Shown: piece after piece, positions 13,614 through 17,883 of the stretch
Layout of the letters: every line of letters begins with the position of its first letter
Position numbering within the stretch: position 1 is the stretch's first letter
From: Oscillospiraceae bacterium
Lineage (GTDB): Bacteria; Bacillota; Clostridia; Oscillospirales; JAKOTC01
DNA length: 17,883 bases
NCBI GenBank assembly: GCA_035353335.1
Contig: DAOPZJ010000008.1
Coordinates: 41,991 to 59,873, forward strand
Direction of reading: 5' to 3'
Notes under the pieces: model-generated
The model's input: only the letters and a program-made list of their open reading frames with translations
Databases searched by the model: none
Told to the model about the DNA's origin: nothing
Translations under genes and position numbers: made by a program

Positions 13614-15044
13614 ATGGAGACGAAAAATTATTTTACGGTAAAATCCCTCACCAAAGAACACATTCCGTTTTTCATCGGCTGGGTCATGATGTTCATCTGG
13701 CTCTATTCCTATTTTTTGCCCTTCGGCGGCTTTCGGTTCGAAAGCAACCTCTATAACGATAAGGTGGGCAGCGACCTGCTGTTCACGTTTGTCTGGCTGC
13801 TCTCCGGAGCGATTTCCGGGTTGCTCATCAACGGCAAAAATTCTGCGCGCCTGACTTTTTACAGCGTTATCACGGCCATCCTCGGGTTTGTCTCGATGCG
13901 CTTTACGCCGGCGGGGTTTATCTCCGATCTCATTATGATCGTCAGTTCCGCCGCGATCGGATATCTGTTCGCGTCCTATTGCTACGCGTTTTTCATGGTG
14001 CTCAACAACGCCGAGAAGTTTTACGCGATGCTGCTCGCGGTGTTCATCCCGAAACTGCTGATGCTGTTAAAGCCGCTGTTAAACGACCCCGACGTCGAAA
14101 TCGACGGCGCGAATATTTTGATTTTCATATTCCTGTTGGTGTTGCTCTGCTGCGCGTTTTTGAGTTTGAAACGGAAAAACGCCCCCGAACTCGCCGAAAA
14201 AGAGGATTCGAAACCGCCTGCGAAGGCCTATTCGCTGATGCTGCTGGTGTTTGCGGTGCTTGCGCTAAACGACGTGATCGCCCCTGCGGTCATCAAGAGT
14301 ATTCATGAAAAGCTCGGTATCGGGTTTGAGCCGTACTATTTTGCTGGCATTGTTTTGGGGATCTTGATTATCGTGGTCTTTCAGATCATGCTGAAAAACG
14401 ATCTTTATTATCTGCTGAATCTGTCTTTCGCCTGTGCCGCGCTGGGTTTTGTCTCGAGCGCGCTGTGCATTTCGAATAAAACATATGCGTTCGCGTCGTT
14501 CGTGTTTTTCGGGCTCTCGTATGCACTCGGGTTTGTGAATATCTATTATCTCGCGGGGTTCATGGCGAAAAAGTTTCGCAGCATCGTGTTTTACAGGGCC
14601 GGAATCGCGCTCTCCTCAGTGTTTTATCTATCCGCGATTTTGATTTCACAGCTGTTTGAGCGGCTGCACGGGGGTTCTTTTGAAGACCTGATCGCTTTTT
14701 CCGCGTTTTCCTCGGTTTTGATTTTGATTTTGTTTTTGCTCTCGACGCCGTTTTTCTTGAAAAACCTGAGCTCCCGAGAGTGGATGGACGATACATACCG
14801 AATCGACATCACGCATGAGACCCGCCTTGCCGCGAAGCTGAAAGACTATAACCTCTCTCCTCGCGAGATCGAGACCTGCGAAAAGCTGCTGGAGGGACTC
14901 ACTTTAAGGCAAATCGGCGCGATGATGGGCATTTCGTTTTCGACCGTCAACACCTACTGCACCAGCATTTATAAAAAGCTGAACATCAACAGCCGGACGG
15001 AACTGCTCGTCATGTTTCGGGAATATCAAAATGCCGAAAAGTAA
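13614..15044 (+). CDS. 12-TM membrane protein with C-terminal LuxR HTH domain
   Basis: The protein has 476 residues from the ATG at 13614, six bases after GGAAGG. By eye there are twelve hydrophobic segments, from IPFFIGWVMMFIWLYSYF to SVLILILFLLSTPFFL, in the manner of an MFS-like permease. A cytoplasmic C-terminal LuxR/FixJ-type helix-turn-helix follows at about 414-467: LSPREIETCEKLLEGLTLRQ, then IGAMMGISFSTVNTYCTSIY, then KKLNINSRTELL. Similar 12-TM LuxR proteins are common in Eggerthellaceae and some Clostridia and are thought to be membrane-bound transcription regulators. Signal and targets are unknown. It is divergent from the lipoprotein at 12340 and upstream of another at 15221, so control of these is a reasonable guess. 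No phospho-receiver domain is present. Confidence 0.9.
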   Translation: METKNYFTVKSLTKEHIPFFIGWVMMFIWLYSYFLPFGGFRFESNLYNDKVGSDLLFTFVWLLSGAISGLLINGKNSARLTFYSVITAILGFVSMRFTPAGFISDLIMIVSSAAIGYLFASYCYAFFMVLNNAEKFYAMLLAVFIPKLLMLLKPLLNDPDVEIDGANILIFIFLLVLLCCAFLSLKRKNAPELAEKEDSKPPAKAYSLMLLVFAVLALNDVIAPAVIKSIHEKLGIGFEPYYFAGIVLGILIIVVFQIMLKNDLYYLLNLSFACAALGFVSSALCISNKTYAFASFVFFGLSYALGFVNIYYLAGFMAKKFRSIVFYRAGIALSSVFYLSAILISQLFERLHGGSFEDLIAFSAFSSVLILILFLLSTPFFLKNLSSREWMDDTYRIDITHETRLAAKLKDYNLSPREIETCEKLLEGLTLRQIGAMMGISFSTVNTYCTSIYKKLNINSRTELLVMFREYQNAEK

Positions 15045-15070
15045 ATAATGGCGTCATAAAGCCGTTTTTG

Positions 15071-15098
15071 CCCCTATCATTACTATTAATGATGGGGG
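15071..15098 (+). terminator. Terminator after the LuxR-type gene
   Basis: CCCCTATCATTA (15071-15082) pairs over 12 positions, with one G-U, with TAATGATGGGGG (15087-15098) around CTAT. The following TATTTC is only a weak U-tract. Confidence 0.65.
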
Positions 15099-15119
15099 TA
15101 TTTCAATAGTTTTAGCGAA

Positions 15120-15147
15120 TTGATTTTTGCTTCGTTATCGCTATGAT
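15120..15147 (+). promoter_or_regulatory. Promoter for the two-module lipoprotein
   Basis: TTGATT (15120-15125), 16 bases, TATGAT (15142-15147), about 75 bases before the ATG. The leader contains two alternative G4/C4 pairings (15164-15169 with 15177-15180, or 15177-15180 with 15187-15190). Confidence 0.65.
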
Positions 15148-15220
15148 GAAATCGATACCGCGCGGGGGGAGTGAAACCCCAACGCCGGGGATTTAAACAA
15201 ATCGGAGGAAAAATAAACAA

Positions 15221-16036
15221 ATGAACAAATCAATGCAAAAAATCGCTCTTGTCACCTTGATTTTGATGCTGACGGCAGCTCTTCTTTTATCGGGATGCGG
15301 ATTGCTGAAGCCGAAAACGCAGGGCATTAAAACAAGCGAAGGCGAGATTGTCGTCGGTGAGAATGTGAAATGGCCGGATGCCGATATGCCGGGACTGACC
15401 AAACCGAACGCGACCGTCGTCACGGTGATCAGGGACAACGCTTCCGGAAGCTGCTCGGTGGCCTTTTCCGAAATGACCGCCGAAACGGCGACCCAATATA
15501 TCGCCTCTCTGAAACAGCAGGGTTATGCGCCGGTCCTGGACATGACCGATACGGACGGATATCTTTTCTCGGGTGCCAAGTCCGACGGTGAAAACGTCAC
15601 GTTCACTTACACCAATTCCACCAAAGAGGGAACCATCACCTATACACCCGCTCAGGGCGGCGTTTCGGGAGTGACGGGGACATCTGAATTGACTGATGCC
15701 TCCGAAGCACAGGGGCCGGTCGATATGACGGACGTATCCCCGTGGCCGAACAACTTCCTTGCCGGCGTACCGGAGCTGAAAGGCAAGATCACGAATGTCT
15801 CGAATCAGAACAACCAGAATGTGACGGTCGAACTCTCCTATGTGGAAAAAGCCGATTTTGAAGCCTATGTCAGCACGCTCAAGAAAAACGGCTACACCGT
15901 CGATGCCGACGAGAGCAAAGATTCGTACACCTATGATTTCAGGGCCTACAACGAAAACGGCGACTACGTGAACGCCTATCTGTATTTTGAGAGCAAAACC
16001 GCGACGGTTTATATGGAAAAGGCCGTCAAGGATTAA
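15221..16036 (+). CDS. Lipoprotein with two tandem DUF6591-like modules
   Basis: The 271-residue precursor has a lipobox LLSGC (Cys26). Residues 30-148 are close to the single-module lipoprotein at 11492 (shared KPKTQGIKTSEGEIVVGE, WPDADMPGL, DNASGSC, YLFSGA, DGENVTF). A Ser/Thr/Glu linker follows, then a second diverged module at about 174-264 starting PWPNNFLAGVPELKGK with AYVSTLKKNGY and NENGDYVNAYLYF in the same order. So the protein appears to be an internal duplication or a fusion of two related modules. The ATG is twelve bases after GGAGG, a rather long spacing; a second in-frame ATG lies at 15233. It has its own promoter and a strong terminator. Likely surface-anchored; function unknown. 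Confidence 0.9.
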   Translation: MNKSMQKIALVTLILMLTAALLLSGCGLLKPKTQGIKTSEGEIVVGENVKWPDADMPGLTKPNATVVTVIRDNASGSCSVAFSEMTAETATQYIASLKQQGYAPVLDMTDTDGYLFSGAKSDGENVTFTYTNSTKEGTITYTPAQGGVSGVTGTSELTDASEAQGPVDMTDVSPWPNNFLAGVPELKGKITNVSNQNNQNVTVELSYVEKADFEAYVSTLKKNGYTVDADESKDSYTYDFRAYNENGDYVNAYLYFESKTATVYMEKAVKD

Positions 16037-16064
16037 ATAACCACACCACTACCTTTCAGATTTG

Positions 16065-16107
16065 AGCCGCAGGGCCCTCCGAATCACCAACGGAGGGCCC
16101 TGCGGCT
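16065..16107. terminator. Strong bidirectional terminator
   Basis: A perfect 17-bp stem (16065-16081 with 16091-16107, left arm AGCCGCAGGGCCCTCCG) and a 9-base loop lie between the convergent lipoprotein gene and the phage-type module. A-rich and T-rich flanks (CAGATTTG before, TTATT after) suit both directions. Confidence 0.88.
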
Positions 16108-16119
16108 TTATTGGCTGTT

Positions 16120-16740
16120 TTATACGGTGCCCTGATGCCGAAAGTTCGGAAACAAATCGAGCCATTCCTCCGCGGTCATCCCGTATACATCAGCCGACTG
16201 CCCGGCGTCGGCCTTCGTCGGGTCGCTGCCCGCGGCGCCGCTGCTCTGTTCGTCAAGCTGTTTCGCAAGCTGCTGCGCATATTTTTGCAGCAGCGCCAGC
16301 GCCGCGATATCGCCGTTTTGCTGTGCCTCGGAGATGGCGATGCCGAGCTCCCTGACCGCGGTGTCATAGCCGCTTGAATTGGCGTTCAGGGCGTTTTGGT
16401 ATTCGTTTGTCAGGCCGGCCTGACCGGTCTCCTGCCAGCCGCTGCCGGCAAGGCCTGCCGAACGGATGTTCTGACTGAGTTTGCCCGTCGGGTTATACCC
16501 CCGCAGGAAGGTCAGACCGGCCTCGCGGTTTGCGTCGGTTCGGGCTTTGCCGGCTTGTTCTTTTTGCCGGTTCAGACGATCGATCGCCTGCTGTGTCTTG
16601 AGCCGCTGCGCTTCGGCCGCGGTGCCGTATTTTTCATAAAGCGCGGTACGGCGCCTGCTCTCTTCCGGATCTTCTGCCGTCGGATACGGATTGTTCGCCG
16701 CGCCCGGCGGCAGCAGATATTCGTTATTCAAAATTGCCAT
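16120..16740 (-). CDS. Ala/Gln-rich phage-associated hypothetical protein
   Basis: The protein has 206 residues from the ATG at 16740, seven bases after GAGGGG; the frame's upstream GTG overlaps that site and is rejected. Residues 25-75 are charged and helix-forming (RRRTALYEKYGTAAEAQRLK, AIDRLNRQKEQAGKARTDAN), likely a coiled coil. Then comes AGLAGSGWQETGQAGLTNEY with QNALNANSSGYDTA, a pattern I recall from small uncharacterised proteins of Firmicutes phages with AGL.GSG..ET......YQNAL segments. A Gln/Ala-rich helix and a low-complexity Ser/Gly/Ala stretch follow, ending in MTAEEWLDLFPNF. It is last in the minus-strand phage-type module. A virion or lysis accessory role is inferred. No enzyme motif is seen. 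Confidence 0.75.
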   Translation of the reverse strand: MAILNNEYLLPPGAANNPYPTAEDPEESRRRTALYEKYGTAAEAQRLKTQQAIDRLNRQKEQAGKARTDANREAGLTFLRGYNPTGKLSQNIRSAGLAGSGWQETGQAGLTNEYQNALNANSSGYDTAVRELGIAISEAQQNGDIAALALLQKYAQQLAKQLDEQSSGAAGSDPTKADAGQSADVYGMTAEEWLDLFPNFRHQGTV

Positions 16741-16751
16741 TTTCGTTCCCC

Positions 16752-17057
16752 TCACTTTGCTTTCGGTTTTGCCGGCAGCGCCCGGACCCCTGCCATCACA
16801 TGGTCGAGGTATCCGTTGCCGCAGAGTTCGTCGTGATAGATTTTGTGCATGTCGATCAGGTCTTCGAGGTCCTCTTCGGAGACCTCCCCCGCGGCGGCGT
16901 ATTTCCGGCCGAGATATTTGATCTTGTCATATAACAGCTGGCGGACGCCCGCGCGCACACCGTCTTTTTTTGCCCTTTGGTCGCGGACCAGCGCGAACAC
17001 GCCGCTGATCAGAGCCGACAGCGCGCCGCTCCCGAGGATCGCCGCGAAAATCTCCAT
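16752..17057 (-). CDS. Small membrane-anchored phage protein
   Basis: The protein has 101 residues. An N-terminal hydrophobic segment (FAAILGSGALSALISGVFAL, 4-23) is followed by a charged cytoplasmic region with VRQLLYDKIKYLGRKYAAAG, EEDLEDLIDMHKIYHDELCG and NGYLDHVMAGVRALP. This type is frequent beside holins in Firmicutes prophages, usually annotated as hypothetical or holin-like. It starts 12 bases after the holin stop and ends 11 bases before the next start, a typical polycistronic arrangement. A role in lysis or membrane organisation is inferred from position only. Confidence 0.82.
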   Translation of the reverse strand: MEIFAAILGSGALSALISGVFALVRDQRAKKDGVRAGVRQLLYDKIKYLGRKYAAAGEVSEEDLEDLIDMHKIYHDELCGNGYLDHVMAGVRALPAKPKAK

Positions 17058-17069
17058 GCGAAAACCCCC

Positions 17070-17261
17070 TTAAAAGTTCGCCTTGTCCGTGGGATTATTC
17101 AGCAGCCCGAACACCGTGAACGCCTCGAGCGCCGCCGCAACGATGCCCGAGATCGCCGCGCTCCATTCGGGGCCGATGACGCCGGTCAGCACGAGAATCG
17201 AAAGAATCTGCGCCGCCAGAGACGACCAAAAAACCGGGGATTTCAATCTGTTTTGTTTCAT
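17070..17261 (-). CDS. Phage holin (phi-LC3-like)
   Basis: The 63-residue protein has two hydrophobic segments (FWSSLAAQILSILVLTGVIG and WSAAISGIVAAALEAFTVFG) joined by a short turn, a basic start MKQNRLKSP and the typical tail GLLNNPTDKANF. Length and the NPTDK tail fit the phi-LC3 / Phage_holin_1 family, which forms membrane lesions that let the endolysin reach the wall. The ATG is eight bases after AAGGAG. It lies downstream of the NlpC/P60 hydrolase gene with a 240-base gap and directly upstream of the small membrane protein, as in a lysis cassette. Confidence 0.88.
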   Translation of the reverse strand: MKQNRLKSPVFWSSLAAQILSILVLTGVIGPEWSAAISGIVAAALEAFTVFGLLNNPTDKANF

Positions 17262-17500
17262 ATTATTTTCTCCTTAATATATTTGTGGGGAGAAGGTCAT
17301 CGGACTCGGTCCGACTGACCTTTCCGTGCGAACCGGAGTCCCCATGGGCTTTGATTCGCGAAAATGCTTCGGTTTGATCATATGATTGCATGAATATGGT
17401 TTGACAAAGTCAATCAACCATCGGCGTGCGAAATTCGCAAGCATCGGATGCGATCCGACGGAAGGGTCAAGACCTTTCCTACAGGGATGCGGCTCCGCCC
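17262..17500 (-). other. Structured gap between hydrolase and holin genes
   Basis: The ~240 bases carry several inverted repeats: AAGGTCA...TGACCTT with inner CGGAC/GTCCG (about 17294-17323), TTGACAAAGTCAA (17401-17413), TGCGAAATTCGCA (about 17427-17439) and CGGATGCGATCCG (about 17446-17458). The only frame, 76 codons starting TTG over the hydrolase stop, has no ribosome site and no recognisable motif, so I treat the stretch as non-coding or as a decayed insert. It may carry a terminator for the hydrolase gene. Confidence 0.4.
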
Positions 17501-17883
17501 TCAAACCACAATCATCGCTTTTTCCACAAAGGCGATTTTCGCGGTTCTGCGAGTTGGGTAAATCACCGCAGACATTTTTCCGACGTCGCCGAGATACGTG
17601 ATCTCGTCTTTTTTAAAGATTTTGCCGATCTTCTGTTTTTTGTTCATTGTCGCGTATGCCGGGCTGTCGATTTTCACCCGCGCCGTCCGGTACGGGATCT
17701 CGTTGACCGCTTCTTCGGCTTGATAGTCGATATAAACGCACTCGCACCATTTTTCCCAGGCCCGGTCGGTGAGCTTCGTCCTGACGACGCCGTTTCCGAA
17801 TTCTCCTTTGGTGCACTCGATCACTTGTCCGTTCCCGACGTAGACGCCGCAATGGCCTTTCTTCGAGACGATCAGCCCGGGCC
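17501..17883 (-). CDS. NlpC/P60-type cell-wall hydrolase with SH3-like tail (5' partial)
   Basis: The minus-strand frame enters at the window end and gives 126 visible residues to the stop at 17501. It begins PGLIVSKKGHCGVYVGNGQV, the NlpC/P60 block whose His (visible residue 10) is the second catalytic residue, then IECTKGEFGNGVVRTKL and AWEKWCECVYIDY, the usual end of the domain in clostridial phage endolysins (the Cys-containing N-terminus lies outside the window). The last ~60 residues (RVKIDSPAYATMNKKQKIGK onward) look like a bacterial SH3-type wall-binding domain. Such enzymes cut the D-Glu-diaminopimelate bond of muropeptides. With the holin downstream it makes a lysis pair. An internal GTG at 17824 lies inside the domain and is not the start. 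Confidence 0.9.
   Translation of the reverse strand, partial: PGLIVSKKGHCGVYVGNGQVIECTKGEFGNGVVRTKLTDRAWEKWCECVYIDYQAEEAVNEIPYRTARVKIDSPAYATMNKKQKIGKIFKKDEITYLGDVGKMSAVIYPTRRTAKIAFVEKAMIVV

Noticed and set aside
17274..17504. 76-codon minus frame between hydrolase and holin
   Set aside because: TTG start over the hydrolase stop, no ribosome site, and it runs through several inverted repeats. Kept only as a described gap.

Overview
The window looks like a chromosomal segment of an anaerobic Gram-positive bacterium of class Clostridia, perhaps an uncultured Oscillospiraceae-like lineage. The grounds are AGGAGG-type ribosome binding sites, TTGACA/TATAAT promoters spaced 16-17 bases, many small secreted lipoproteins, a BlaR1-derived membrane-anchor sequence, a 12-TM LuxR-type regulator and a Firmicutes-type phage lysis module. 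The taxon is inferred from gene style only. No rRNA, tRNA or CRISPR array was seen.

Layout. 1-2335: the 3' end of a membrane-protein gene with a strong terminator, intergenic palindromes, then a minus-strand heparinase II/III-like (alpha/alpha-barrel) protein. 2283-3840: a plus-strand unit of a cysteine/histidine-rich zinc-knuckle protein translationally coupled to mutY. 3900-8147, minus strand: a lipoprotein that appears to descend from the C-terminal part of a BlaR1/M56 sensor, then enolase, then a uroporphyrinogen-decarboxylase-fold protein. 8239-10770, minus strand: two paralogous lipoprotein genes separated by a 511-bp unit, which is a DUF559 nuclease gene bracketed by 50-bp inverted repeats matching at 47 of 50 positions. 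10889-16036: a small conserved hypothetical gene (minus), a one-module lipoprotein (plus), a repeat-rich gap, an AT-rich lipoprotein (minus) divergent from a 12-TM LuxR-type regulator (plus), and a two-module paralogue of the earlier lipoprotein (plus). 16065-17883, minus strand: the distal part of a phage-type module with an NlpC/P60-SH3-like cell-wall hydrolase (5' end outside the window), a holin, a small membrane-anchored protein and an Ala/Gln-rich protein.

How the parts fit. Housekeeping genes (eno, mutY) are interspersed with a large share of secreted lipoproteins: six, including two paralogous pairs. The intergenic spaces hold at least four families of short palindromic or inverted repeats. 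The strongest leads are the inverted-repeat-bracketed DUF559 unit, whose core palindrome also occurs alone after the URO-D-like gene; the lipoprotein pair with a near-invariant promoter and signal-peptide block but diverged mature domains; a 15-bp palindrome between the divergent promoters of the LuxR-type regulator and a lipoprotein gene; and the promoter-equipped BlaR1-derived lipoprotein. All family assignments come from reading motifs by eye; no database search was run.
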